A stretch of 64,000 nucleotides of DNA from the NCBI GenBank assembly GCA_963529665.1, contig CAUSAG010000001.1:118719-182718 (forward strand), written 5' to 3'. Origin of the DNA: Kingella_B sp963529665 (GTDB lineage: Bacteria; Pseudomonadota; Gammaproteobacteria; Burkholderiales; Neisseriaceae). Of this stretch, positions 33,459-41,281 are shown piece by piece; position 1 is the first letter of the stretch; each line of letters starts with the position of its first letter. Made by a program: the position numbers and the translations under genes. The notes beneath the pieces were generated by a model. The model ran no database searches and was not told where the DNA came from. It saw nothing but the letters and a program-made list of their open reading frames with translations.

Positions 33459-34007
33459 ATGGCACGTTTACCCGTACACACCGTTGAAACCGCCCCCGAA
33501 GCCGCCAAAGAGCGCGTAGCAGCCGCGCAAAAAGCCAACGGCTTCATCCCCAATCTTATCGGCGCGCTCGCCAATTCGCCGCAAGCGCTGGCGTTTTACC
33601 AAGAAGTCGGCAAGCTCAACAACGAAAACTCGCTCACCGGCGGCGAGCGCGAAGTCATCCAAATCATCGCCGCCCGCACCAACCAATGCGGCTTCTGCGT
33701 GGCAGGGCACACCAAATTAGCCACGCTGAAAAAACTGCTGTCCGAGCAAGCCATTAAAGCCGCGCGCGATGTGAACCCCGCCGAATTTGACGATGCCAAA
33801 CTCAAAGCCCTCGCCGATTTCACCATCGCCGTGATGGCAAACAAAGGCGCGGTTTCCGATGCCGAACTCGCCGCCTTCGTTGCCGCAGGCTATCGCCAAG
33901 AGCAAGCCGTGGACGTAGTGATGGGCGTGGCGCTGGCAACCTTGTGCAACTACACCAACAATCTCGCGCAAACCGACATCAACCCCGAATTGCAAGCCTA
34001 CGCCTAA
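33459..34007 (+). CDS. Carboxymuconolactone decarboxylase / AhpD-like protein
   Basis: Small helical peroxidase-like protein of the AhpD superfamily. The start used is ATG 33459 (MARLPVHTVETAPEAAK) after CTAAGGA, giving 182 residues; the open frame reaches 33312 but that part is DUS sequence. The redox motif CGFCVAGH (about 69-76) has both cysteines and the histidine of the AhpD active site, next to the conserved EREVIQIIAA. A role in peroxide or thiol defence is by family. A strong DUS stem-loop follows. Confidence 0.88.
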   Translation: MARLPVHTVETAPEAAKERVAAAQKANGFIPNLIGALANSPQALAFYQEVGKLNNENSLTGGEREVIQIIAARTNQCGFCVAGHTKLATLKKLLSEQAIKAARDVNPAEFDDAKLKALADFTIAVMANKGAVSDAELAAFVAAGYRQEQAVDVVMGVALATLCNYTNNLAQTDINPELQAYA

Positions 34008-34020
34008 GCGCAAGCAAACC

Positions 34021-34064
34021 AAAGGCAGCCTGAAAACAGATTAAGCGTTTTCAGGCTGCCTTTT
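34021..34064. terminator. DUS stem-loop after the AhpD-like gene
   Basis: AAAGGCAGCCTGAAAAC pairs with GTTTTCAGGCTGCCTTT over a 17-bp stem with a 9-nt loop, ending in TTTT. Confidence 0.75.
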
Positions 34065-34078
34065 CGCATGGCGCAGCT

Positions 34079-34140
34079 TTTGCCAGAGCAGGCGTTTCGC
34101 CGCCTACCACGAGCAGGGGCAAGCCCCTGCACCCCACGCG
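34079..34140 (+). repeat. Repeat family C, full copy
   Basis: GCCAGAGCAGGCGTTTCGCC and then a perfect hairpin GCAGGGGCAAGCCCCTGC (34113-34130). The same unit is reversed at 51131-51190, and a truncated copy is at 23647-23685. Confidence 0.75.
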
Positions 34141-34208
34141 GTTCAAGCGTTTCAGGCTACCCAAATATTGCCGCCCGCGCTTAAGCAGCCTGAAAACCGC
34201 AGCCTGAA

Positions 34209-34312
34209 AAATGGAGCGACGACGGCTCGTTACCAAACGGTGCTTTGTATTGGGGATGCTTGCCAAAATAGCAGCAATGTCGGCAAGCCGCCGACGCTCC
34301 ATTCGGCTTGGT
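34209..34312. repeat. Two family B hairpins, inverted
   Basis: ATGGAGC plus a decayed stem at 34211-34234, and the complementary-direction hairpin GTCGGCAAGCCGCCGAC (34279-34295) followed by GCTCCAT. The second has stem GTCGGC/GCCGAC instead of GGCGAC/GTCGCC. Confidence 0.65.
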
Positions 34313-34412
34313 TGCTCTGAACAGCAATTTTCAGGCTGCCTCAAACCGTTATGCCCTCTAAACAAGCGCGCAGCAAGGTTTCCTGCATCACAAATCCAAG
34401 CCCATCCCTCAA

Positions 34413-34447
34413 AAAAATCCCTTGCCACCACCGACAAGGGATTTTTT
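34413..34447. terminator. Rho-independent terminator of panC
   Basis: AAAAATCCCTTG and CAAGGGATTTTT form a stem with a 10-nt loop. On the minus strand it is followed by seven T. Confidence 0.85.
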
Positions 34448-34484
34448 ACGCGCGGCAAATCTGCAATGCCAATACTGTGCCGCG

Positions 34485-35318
34485 TTACACATCAAATTCC
34501 AAATTATCAATCAGCCGCGTGTTGCCCAATTTCGCCGCCGCTAGCGCCACCAAATGCTTGTCGCCTGCTTGCGCGGTTTTCAGGCTGCCTTGTTGGCGAA
34601 TTTCCACATAATCCACCGCCCAGCCGTGCGCCTGCAATGCTTCGCGGGCGCTTTGGGCGAGCGTGGCAAAATCGTGGTTGCCCGCTTGCGCGCTTTGGGC
34701 GATGGTTTGCAAAGTGCGATACAAGCGCGGGGCTTCGGCGCGCTCGGCGGCGCTTAAATATTGGTTGCGGCTGGATAGCGCCAAGCCATCGGCGGCGCGC
34801 CCCGTTTCCACGGCAACGATGCGCACGGGGATATTCAAATCGGCGACCATGCCGCGGATGATGGCGACTTGCTGGGAGTCTTTTTTGCCAAAACAGGCAA
34901 CATCGGGCTGCACGATGTTGAACAATTTGCTCACTACGGTTGCCACGCCGCGAAAATGGGTGGGGCGGGTCTTGCCACACAGCTCGTGTTGCAACGCAGG
35001 CGGTTCAACAAAATAGTGCTGCTCGCCTGTGGGATACAGCTCGGCTTCATCGGGGGCGAAAATGGCGGCAACGCCCGCGGCGCGCAGCTTATCGGCATCT
35101 TGTGCCAGCGTGCGCGGATAGCGGTCAAAATCCTCGCCCTGCCCAAACTGGATGCGGTTCACAAAAATGCTGACTACAACGTGTTCCGCCTCTTGCTGGG
35201 CGCGCGCCACAAGGGCGAGATGCCCGTCGTGTAAATTGCCCATGGTGGGCACAAACGCTACGCTGGATACGGTTTTGCGCCAAGCGCGCAGCTCGGCGAT
35301 GGTGTGAAAGATGTGCAT
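34485..35318 (-). CDS. panC: Pantothenate synthetase
   Basis: Joins pantoate and beta-alanine using ATP. The start used is ATG 35318-35316 (MHIFHTIAELRAWR), giving 277 residues, the family length. ATP-binding PTMGNLHDGHLAL (about 24-36) has the HxGH motif, and KKDSQQVAIIRGMV and LALSSRNQYLS are typical. One oddity: the normally FVNPxQF motif reads FVNRIQF here, with arginine for proline. The rest of the site is intact. panB is not adjacent in the window. Confidence 0.94.
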   Translation of the reverse strand: MHIFHTIAELRAWRKTVSSVAFVPTMGNLHDGHLALVARAQQEAEHVVVSIFVNRIQFGQGEDFDRYPRTLAQDADKLRAAGVAAIFAPDEAELYPTGEQHYFVEPPALQHELCGKTRPTHFRGVATVVSKLFNIVQPDVACFGKKDSQQVAIIRGMVADLNIPVRIVAVETGRAADGLALSSRNQYLSAAERAEAPRLYRTLQTIAQSAQAGNHDFATLAQSAREALQAHGWAVDYVEIRQQGSLKTAQAGDKHLVALAAAKLGNTRLIDNLEFDV

Positions 35319-35404
35319 GATGGTTGTCCTTATTGATGGGTTTGGGAATATGATTTTCAGGCTGCCTTGATGGGTTGAGGCAGCCTGAAACCTTTGTAAA
35401 ACCA

Positions 35405-35490
35405 GTAGGTCGGGCATTGATGCCCGACGTTCTTGGTTGTGGCGTATTATAAACAAGTCAATGTTTTTCGGGCATCAATGCCCGACCTAC
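35405..35490. repeat. REPIN-like REP doublet
   Basis: Two 23-base units, exact inverted copies of each other (35405-35427 and 35468-35490), with 40 bp between. Each begins GTAG and continues as a hairpin TCGGGCAT-TG-ATGCCCGA. GTAG followed by a G-rich hairpin, in inverted pairs, is the layout of REPINs moved by RAYT transposases. No such transposase is in the window. Confidence 0.75.
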
Positions 35491-35505
35491 GCCACTATTT
35501 TATGC

Positions 35506-36339
35506 CTACTTCTCCCATTCCCGCTTCACCCGCTTTTTGTGCTTTTTTACATAACGCCGCACTTCTTCCGTGAGCCGAGCAAACTCGTCCGACTTGTCCG
35601 CCAGTGCTTCGCCTTGTATGTATTGGGTGCAGAACACGATTTCATACAGGCGGTTTTCCGGTTTCGTATTGCCCATGGCAATCGAACTTTTCAGCTCGAT
35701 GAGTTCTCCCTTGCGGAAAGGCTCTTTGCCGAGCCTGCCGAAATCAAGCTCTTTGCGGCTGATATAGATACCGTAGTGGCTGTCTTCCTCCACCGCCCGC
35801 ACTGCCTCCGCCAAATCCGATAATTCCGTCCGGAACTGCCCGTCCGCCTCATCATAGCCGTTCACATAAAAATGGCAGCCCAAACGCGCCAATTCGTCGA
35901 AAAACGCCACGAAATCCAATTCGTTCCAATAGCAGAATATTTCATGGTATTTGTATTTCAGCTTCGGGTTTTTCACTTCGTATAGCGGCTGCGACACCAG
36001 CTTGCCGGTAGGCGCGTAGTCGATTTCCACGCGCATCGCCGGGCTTTCCCGGGCGCATTCGGTGCAAACGGTGCGCACCTCCACCTCGCGCACTTCACCG
36101 TCATCTTCGCGGCAGGTATAGACGAAATCCACCTTAAACCAATCGTTTTTGCATCGGCATTTCTTTTTGACCGGCGAACGGCTCTGTATCAGGTCGAACC
36201 AATAATCGATGCTGTCGAGCATCAGATAATGCCGCCCCGAGCGCGTGGTCAGCACGCCCGCGCCTTCCTCGCGGATAAAGGCTACCTGAAATTCGGTTTC
36301 GTCCGCCGCTGCAATGTGTTGCGTGAAGAATTTTTCCAT
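35506..36339 (-). CDS. Hypothetical protein with CxC / CxxC cysteines (accessory)
   Basis: The start used is ATG 36339-36337 (MEKFFTQHIAAADETEFQ), 277 residues; the frame runs to 36417. Not recognised. Cysteines in KKKCRCKNDW and TVCTECARE could bind metal. The protein is acidic and soluble and ends in a basic tail KKHKKRVKREWEK. Its N-terminal region contains an exact Eikenella-type uptake sequence (36279-36290) rather than the Kingella one. With the SMI1/KNR4 gene next to it on the same strand, it may be part of an imported polymorphic-toxin immunity or accessory cassette, which is inference. Confidence 0.75.
   Translation of the reverse strand: MEKFFTQHIAAADETEFQVAFIREEGAGVLTTRSGRHYLMLDSIDYWFDLIQSRSPVKKKCRCKNDWFKVDFVYTCREDDGEVREVEVRTVCTECARESPAMRVEIDYAPTGKLVSQPLYEVKNPKLKYKYHEIFCYWNELDFVAFFDELARLGCHFYVNGYDEADGQFRTELSDLAEAVRAVEEDSHYGIYISRKELDFGRLGKEPFRKGELIELKSSIAMGNTKPENRLYEIVFCTQYIQGEALADKSDEFARLTEEVRRYVKKHKKRVKREWEK
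36279..36290 (+). repeat. AG-eikDUS uptake sequence (Eikenella dialect)
   Basis: Exact AGGCTACCTGAA inside the 35506 gene. It is read as FQVAF, where resident DUS give FQAAF. Confidence 0.75.
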
Positions 36340-36382
36340 ATTATCTGTCCCGCTGTTATTCCGTACCTGCATTTTTGAGAAC

Positions 36383-36435
36383 AAGCGCAGCCTGTGCCGT
36401 AGGGTATGCCGCCCCACAGCATACAGGCTGCGCTT
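36383..36435. terminator. 13-bp inverted repeat after the SMI1/KNR4 gene
   Basis: AAGCGCAGCCTGT and ACAGGCTGCGCTT are perfect complements 27 bp apart, ending one base before the stop codon of the upstream gene. The sequence differs from the resident DUS. Confidence 0.6.
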
Positions 36436-36436
36436 A

Positions 36437-37054
36437 CTATTCGTCGTTCAAATCATCCAATTCTGACTGCAAAATCACGCCGTATTCGTCATCCAGCACA
36501 TACAAGCCCGCTTCCAAATCGCGCACATAGTTTTCCAAAAATTCGCGCAGGCTGTTGGCGGCTTTTTCACGCCTCGAATCATCGTGCCACATTTGGATGA
36601 TTTGCCCTGCCGTGCCTTGTTCGCTGGGGTCTAGGTCTATCATTTTGCTGTTGCCGCTACCGTCTGCCGTTAGCGGAATCCATTTGGGATTCCACCAAAA
36701 ATCGGGCTTGATGCCTGCTTCTGGCTCGCAGCCGTAGGGCGTGCCGTCGTCTTGGAACGTGCCATTTTGGTAAAGCTCTTGCCAAATATTATATTCGTCG
36801 ATGATGCGCTCAATGCTCAACCACTCCTCGCCTGCGAACACGCCGTCGATGTCGGTTTCGCCGTTGGCAACGCGGTAGAGTTCTTTAAATTCTTCAGGCA
36901 ACGCGTAGCCGAGTGTTTGTTCTAGTTCGGCGAAATCCGCTTCGCTGGTGCCTGCATTCAGTTCAAACGAGAGTCCCAATTCCTCGGCAGCAGCAGGATA
37001 TTTTTTCACCAGCGCATTCAGCTGGGTTTGCATACGGCTAATCAGGTTTTTCAT
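36437..37054 (-). CDS. SMI1/KNR4 family protein (possible immunity protein)
   Basis: 205 residues, acidic. The SMI1/KNR4 core is visible: a leading helix, then LEQTLGYALPEEFKELYRVANGE (about 46-68), EEWLSIERIIDEYNIWQELY, and KWIPLTADGSGNSKMIDLDP (about 125-145). In bacteria this fold is common in immunity proteins of contact-dependent and polymorphic toxins, but there is no toxin gene beside it, so an orphan immunity protein is a guess. AAGGAG precedes the ATG. Confidence 0.85.
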   Translation of the reverse strand: MKNLISRMQTQLNALVKKYPAAAEELGLSFELNAGTSEADFAELEQTLGYALPEEFKELYRVANGETDIDGVFAGEEWLSIERIIDEYNIWQELYQNGTFQDDGTPYGCEPEAGIKPDFWWNPKWIPLTADGSGNSKMIDLDPSEQGTAGQIIQMWHDDSRREKAANSLREFLENYVRDLEAGLYVLDDEYGVILQSELDDLNDE

Positions 37055-37131
37055 GGCATCTCCTTAGCGGTGGGTGGATGATTTTCAGGCTGCATCAAGC
37101 AGATAGGCAGCCTGAAACGGGGGTTAATGCG

Positions 37132-37173
37132 TTTTCAGGCTGCCTCAAAGCGCGATGCTCAGGCAGCCTGAAT
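37132..37173. terminator. DUS inverted pair after ppiD
   Basis: TTTTCAGGCTGCCT and AGGCAGCCTGAA face each other just before the ppiD stop; another pair lies at 37082-37117. Confidence 0.6.
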
Positions 37174-37176
37174 GAC

Positions 37177-39009
37177 TTATTCGCCCGACACTTTCTCAAT
37201 CCCTTGCTGGGTTTTCACCGTTGCCGCCAGCGCTTCAATATAGTCTTGAATCAGGCTCTCGCCCATGTTTTGCGTGAGCGTGAGTTTGGCGTTTTGCAGG
37301 GCTTCGGGGCTGTTGATGGTTTGGATGGATTGCACTTCCACCAATTGCGGCGCTGCGGGCAAATCCAACACGGTGTAAGCAGGTTTGCCGTTTTTCGGGA
37401 TGGCTTTCATAAAGGCAAGATAGGCATCATCGCTCAACACAGAGCGCACTTGCATCGGCGCCACTTCTTGCACGGGCGACCACGCCACCGCAGGGTTGTT
37501 GCCCGCTTCCAATTCTTTTTGCAGATTTTTGGCGTGTTCCAGCGCAAGGCGACGGCTTTCGGCGAGTTTAAAACGCTCTTCCACGCGCGATTTGGCTTGC
37601 TCAAAGGTTTCGGTGCTCTCGGGGCGGGTTTCGGTGGCGCGGATAAACCAGGTTTCGCCGTCCACATTGATGGCAGCCGAATTGAGCTTTTTGCCAAACA
37701 CATCGCCTGCCAACAAGGCTTCTGCCACGGCGGTAGGCACTTTCAGGCTGCCTGCGTTGGCTTTGGTGATCCACTCGTTTTGCGTTTGCACGGTTAAGCC
37801 AAATTTTTGCGCGGCAGGTTGCAATTTATCGCGCGCGTTGAACACAGCTTCGCTTAATTCTTCGCGCTGTTTGTTGTATTCCTGCTGCGCTTTTTTCGCT
37901 TGCAAACTGCTGCGGATGCTGTCTTTTTGCGCATCCAGCGACACATCGGCAATGTCTAACACGCGCACAATATGGTAGCCAAAATCGCTTTCCACCACGC
38001 CGCTCACTTCGCCTTTGTTTAACGTGAATGCCGCGTCTTCCAAGGCTTGGCTGCCAATTTTGCCATCTTGCGCAATCTCGCCTAAATCGCCGCCATTGGC
38101 TGCGCTGCCCACATCTTGCGATACGCGTTTGGCGAGTTCAGCAAATTGCTCGGGATGGGCTTTGGCTTCGGCAGCGATTTTTTCGGCTTCGGCTTTGGCT
38201 TTTTCGCGCGTGGCGGCATCGGCGGATTTGGGCGCTTCAATCAAGATATGCGCGATGTGGCGTTTCGGTTTCAGGCTGCCTTTGCTGGCGTTGTAGGCTG
38301 CTTCAATCTCGGCATCACTCACGGCTTGCTTGCTGGCGATGTCTTTGGGCGAGAGTACGATGTATTCAAATTTTGCGCCTTGCTGTAGCAGGAAATCTTT
38401 TTTGTTGGCTTCGTAGTATTTTTTCAGCGCGGCATCGTCCACTTTCACCTTGTCGGCAAAGGCTTGCGGGTTCAACACATAAGCGCGGGTGGAGCGGGCA
38501 GACAGCGCGGCGTTAATCACTTGCTGCGCTTGAAAATCGGAAACCACATTGCTGCCTAAGGTTTGCAGCAGCGCCGTTACAATCAAATTCTCGCGCTGCG
38601 TTTCCATAAACGATTGCTCGCTTTGGCGCGTGTTGGCAAGGTAGTCTTGGAACAATTTAGGGTCAAATTTGCCGTTGCTGTCGTGAAATTGCGGCGTATC
38701 CACCACGATTTGTTTGATTTGCTCATCGCTCACCGCAATGCCAAGCTGTTTTGCGCCTTCCATCAAATACGCGCGTTGCAGCAGGGTTTGGAACACGGCT
38801 TCTCGGTTGGCTTGCCCGCCTGTGGCTTCGGTGTTTTGCACGGCTTGGTCTAGCGCATAGCGCGTGATGGCTTGGTCGCCCACTTTAACGATGTAGTTGT
38901 CGCTGCTTGCGCCTTGAAAGGCAACAAAGCCGTAGCCCACAAAAGACACGGCGATCAAACCAAGCAAAATGGTTACGGGGGTGCGGAATTTATTGACTGA
39001 ATGGAACAT
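37177..39009 (-). CDS. ppiD: Peptidyl-prolyl isomerase PpiD (SurA N-domain/parvulin)
   Basis: Inner-membrane anchored periplasmic chaperone that works at the exit of the Sec translocon. 610 residues. A membrane span at about 13-32 (VTILLGLIAVSFVGYGFVAF), SurA-like N-terminal chaperone region to about 220, one parvulin domain (about 237-345, from KRHIAHILIEAP to DFGYHIVRVLDI, with NGGDLGEI), then a C-terminal region. Start ATG 39009 gives the classic MFHSVNKFRTP. An inverted DUS pair (37132-37173) follows the stop. Confidence 0.93.
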   Translation of the reverse strand: MFHSVNKFRTPVTILLGLIAVSFVGYGFVAFQGASSDNYIVKVGDQAITRYALDQAVQNTEATGGQANREAVFQTLLQRAYLMEGAKQLGIAVSDEQIKQIVVDTPQFHDSNGKFDPKLFQDYLANTRQSEQSFMETQRENLIVTALLQTLGSNVVSDFQAQQVINAALSARSTRAYVLNPQAFADKVKVDDAALKKYYEANKKDFLLQQGAKFEYIVLSPKDIASKQAVSDAEIEAAYNASKGSLKPKRHIAHILIEAPKSADAATREKAKAEAEKIAAEAKAHPEQFAELAKRVSQDVGSAANGGDLGEIAQDGKIGSQALEDAAFTLNKGEVSGVVESDFGYHIVRVLDIADVSLDAQKDSIRSSLQAKKAQQEYNKQREELSEAVFNARDKLQPAAQKFGLTVQTQNEWITKANAGSLKVPTAVAEALLAGDVFGKKLNSAAINVDGETWFIRATETRPESTETFEQAKSRVEERFKLAESRRLALEHAKNLQKELEAGNNPAVAWSPVQEVAPMQVRSVLSDDAYLAFMKAIPKNGKPAYTVLDLPAAPQLVEVQSIQTINSPEALQNAKLTLTQNMGESLIQDYIEALAATVKTQQGIEKVSGE

Positions 39010-39210
39010 GGTGTTTTGTTTGCGATGAGTTAGGGTTGAAAGGGATTTTCAGGCTGCCTGAAAGCGCTGGCTGCGGCAGCCTGAAAAAGGTGGGGATTTT
39101 ACCGTTTTGTGCAGGGCTTGTGTGTGGGATTTTGCCGCTGATGTAGCTTGAAAACCCTGCCTGAGAATCGTGTTGATGCTGCGTTTTAACTTCGTTGAAG
39201 CCTTCGGCTT

Positions 39211-39510
39211 TCAGGCTGCCTTGGGTTGATTTTTCTGCGCCACACGTTTGCGCCGCGCTTCTTTGGGATCGGCTTGCAGCGGGCGATAAATTTCCACGCG
39301 ATCGCCGTCGCGCAAAATATGCTCGTCTTTCACCGCCTTGCCAAAGATGCCCAGCGGCGCGGTTTGCGGGGCAGCATCGGGAAAATCGTTTAACACGGGC
39401 GCAGCAAGGGCGGCTTGGCGCGCGGTGCTGTTTTCAGGCAGCCTGAAACGATAGAGCCGTTGTTGCTCGGCGGTGCCGTAGGCAACTTCAATGGTGATTT
39501 CGTTAGCCAT
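39211..39510 (-). CDS. rnfH: RnfH family ubiquitin-like protein
   Basis: 99 residues with a beta-grasp ubiquitin-like fold: MANEITIEVAYGTAEQQRLYRFRLPENST at the start, LGIFGKAVKDEHILRDGDRVEIYRPL in the middle, and a basic tail DPKEARRKRVAQKNQ. The family is found beside ratA in many proteobacteria, and the two overlap by 8 bp here; the molecular role is not established. A DUS is read in frame (RLPEN). Confidence 0.92.
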   Translation of the reverse strand: MANEITIEVAYGTAEQQRLYRFRLPENSTARQAALAAPVLNDFPDAAPQTAPLGIFGKAVKDEHILRDGDRVEIYRPLQADPKEARRKRVAQKNQPKAA

Positions 39511-39937
39511 AGCGTTTGTTTGCTTCTTTTACAAATGCGTCCACCAATTTGCTGGATACGCTGTTGAACACGGGAGCAATCAGGCGGCTGAGAATGCCTG
39601 TGAGTTCGTAGTTGAGCGTAAACGTGATTTGGCAGATGTCATCGCCCAAATCGTCAAATTGCCAAGTGCCATGCAGCGATTTGAACGGGCCTTCCAGCAA
39701 GGTCATGCGGATTTCGCGGTTGGGCGTGTTGTGGTTATGCGTGGCGAAGGATTGGGTGATGCCCATGTAGTCCATGTGCAGGCGGGCTTTGAGTTCGGTT
39801 TCGCTGCGGTGTAGCACTTCGCTGCGCCCATACCACGGCAGAAACTGGGGATAGTCTTCAACGTTGTCCACCAGCTGATACATTTGCGCGGCGCTGTGGG
39901 GGACGAGAACGGTTTTATGAATGCGGATTTCGGACAT
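39503..39937 (-). CDS. ratA: RatA / COQ10-type START domain protein
   Basis: 144 residues of the polyketide cyclase/START fold related to yeast Coq10, thought to help ubiquinone function; the E. coli member was also described as the toxin RatA affecting ribosome assembly. MYQLVDNVEDYPQFLPWYGRSEVL and FKSLHGTWQFDDLGDD are characteristic. Upstream of and overlapping rnfH. No evidence in the sequence favours a toxin role over the Coq10-like role. Confidence 0.92.
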   Translation of the reverse strand: MSEIRIHKTVLVPHSAAQMYQLVDNVEDYPQFLPWYGRSEVLHRSETELKARLHMDYMGITQSFATHNHNTPNREIRMTLLEGPFKSLHGTWQFDDLGDDICQITFTLNYELTGILSRLIAPVFNSVSSKLVDAFVKEANKRYG

Positions 39938-40159
39938 GATGGCAAGAGAGTGAAAGGTTTGCGGCAGCCTGAAAATGGGATGGCTTGGGGAGTGCGTTTT
40001 CAGGCTGCCTAAAAGGGTGGTTGAATAAAGATTGGCGGCGCGGGATAAGGCGTTTATTGTTTTTCAGGCTGCATCAAGCGATTAAGGCAGCCTGAAAACG
40101 AAATGTGGCGAAGCAAAAATGGTTTGCCGCTCCGCCCAACGCCGTTTCAGGCTGCTGCA

Positions 40160-41281
40160 TCATCTATTCGGCTTCTTCCGATTTTGATTCGCGATGCCCA
40201 TCAGCAACGCCAAAATAAACATGATAGACAGCGTTGCCGTGCCGCCATAGCTCACCAGCGGCAGCGGCACGCCCACCACGGGCAAAATGCCGCTCACCAT
40301 GCCCATGTTCACAAAGGCATAGCAGAAAAACGTCATCGTGAGCGCGCCCGCCAGCGTTCGGTTGTAGAGCGTTTTCGCCTGCCCCGCAATCACCAAACCG
40401 CGCCCCAAAATCACCAAATACACAATCAACAGCAACACATTGCCAATCAAGCCAAATTCTTCGCCATACACAGCAAAGATAAAATCAGTGGTGGATTCGG
40501 GGATGTAGTCCAAATGGGTTTGCGTGCCATTGAGCCAGCCCTTGCCCCACACGCCACCCGAGCCAATCGCAATCATGGATTGCAAAATATGATAGCCCGC
40601 GCCCAGCGGGTCTTTGGAGGGGTCTAGCAGCGTGAGCACGCGCTGTTTTTGGTAATCGTGCATACCATAATTCCACATCACAGGCAGCGCGGCAGCAAAG
40701 GCGATGATGGAAGCAAACAGGGCTTTCCACGGCAGCCCCGCAAAGAAAATCACAAACAAGCCCGAAGCCATAATCAGCGTGGCGGTGCCCAAATCGGGCT
40801 GCTTCAAAATCAGCGCAACAGGCACAACGATAAGCACCAGCGCGGCAAGATAATGAAACCACGACAAATTATTCTCATAGCGCTGAAAAAACCACGCCAC
40901 CGTCATCGGCAGCCCAATTTTCATGATTTCAGACGGCTGCAAGCGCACAAAGCCCAAGTTAAGCCAGCGCGTTGAACCGTTTACCGTAATGCCAAAAAAA
41001 TGCACGCCCAACAGCAGCACCACGCCCAGCACATAAATCGGCAAGGCAAAATTGCTCAAAATATTCGGGCGAATCCGCGCAAAAATCAGCAGCAAACCCA
41101 CGCCCAAAATGGTATGCAGGGTTTTGTTTTCCAGCCGCCCGATTTCCTGCCCATCGGCAGAATAAAGCAAAAACATGCTCATCAAATACACGGCAAGCAT
41201 GGCGTAAAACAGCCACGGGTCAAGCGGATCCCAAAACAAGCGTTTGGCTTTAATCAGCAGATTATCGTTGTGTTCTTGCAT
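40160..41281 (-). CDS. rodA: Rod shape-determining glycosyltransferase RodA
   Basis: SEDS-family peptidoglycan polymerase of the elongasome. The start chosen is ATG 41281-41279 (MQEHNDNLLIKAKRLFW), 373 residues, the family size; the open frame runs to 41416 within mrdA. About ten membrane spans. Conserved stretches include GSTRWLNLGFVRLQPSEIMKI, KQPDLGTA, IAIGSGGVWGKGWLNGTQ, IPESTTDFIFAVYGEEFGLIG and the closing PLPLVSYGGTATL. Its start overlaps the end of mrdA by 20 bp, as expected for a complex of the two. Confidence 0.95.
   Translation of the reverse strand: MQEHNDNLLIKAKRLFWDPLDPWLFYAMLAVYLMSMFLLYSADGQEIGRLENKTLHTILGVGLLLIFARIRPNILSNFALPIYVLGVVLLLGVHFFGITVNGSTRWLNLGFVRLQPSEIMKIGLPMTVAWFFQRYENNLSWFHYLAALVLIVVPVALILKQPDLGTATLIMASGLFVIFFAGLPWKALFASIIAFAAALPVMWNYGMHDYQKQRVLTLLDPSKDPLGAGYHILQSMIAIGSGGVWGKGWLNGTQTHLDYIPESTTDFIFAVYGEEFGLIGNVLLLIVYLVILGRGLVIAGQAKTLYNRTLAGALTMTFFCYAFVNMGMVSGILPVVGVPLPLVSYGGTATLSIMFILALLMGIANQNRKKPNR

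Noticed and set aside
39503..39937. RatA as toxin of a toxin-antitoxin pair with rnfH
   Set aside because: The pair is widely conserved housekeeping context; the Coq10-like role is at least as likely.
40103..40627. 174-codon frame opposite rodA, rich in His/Gln
   Set aside because: Antisense shadow of the C-terminal rodA sequence.
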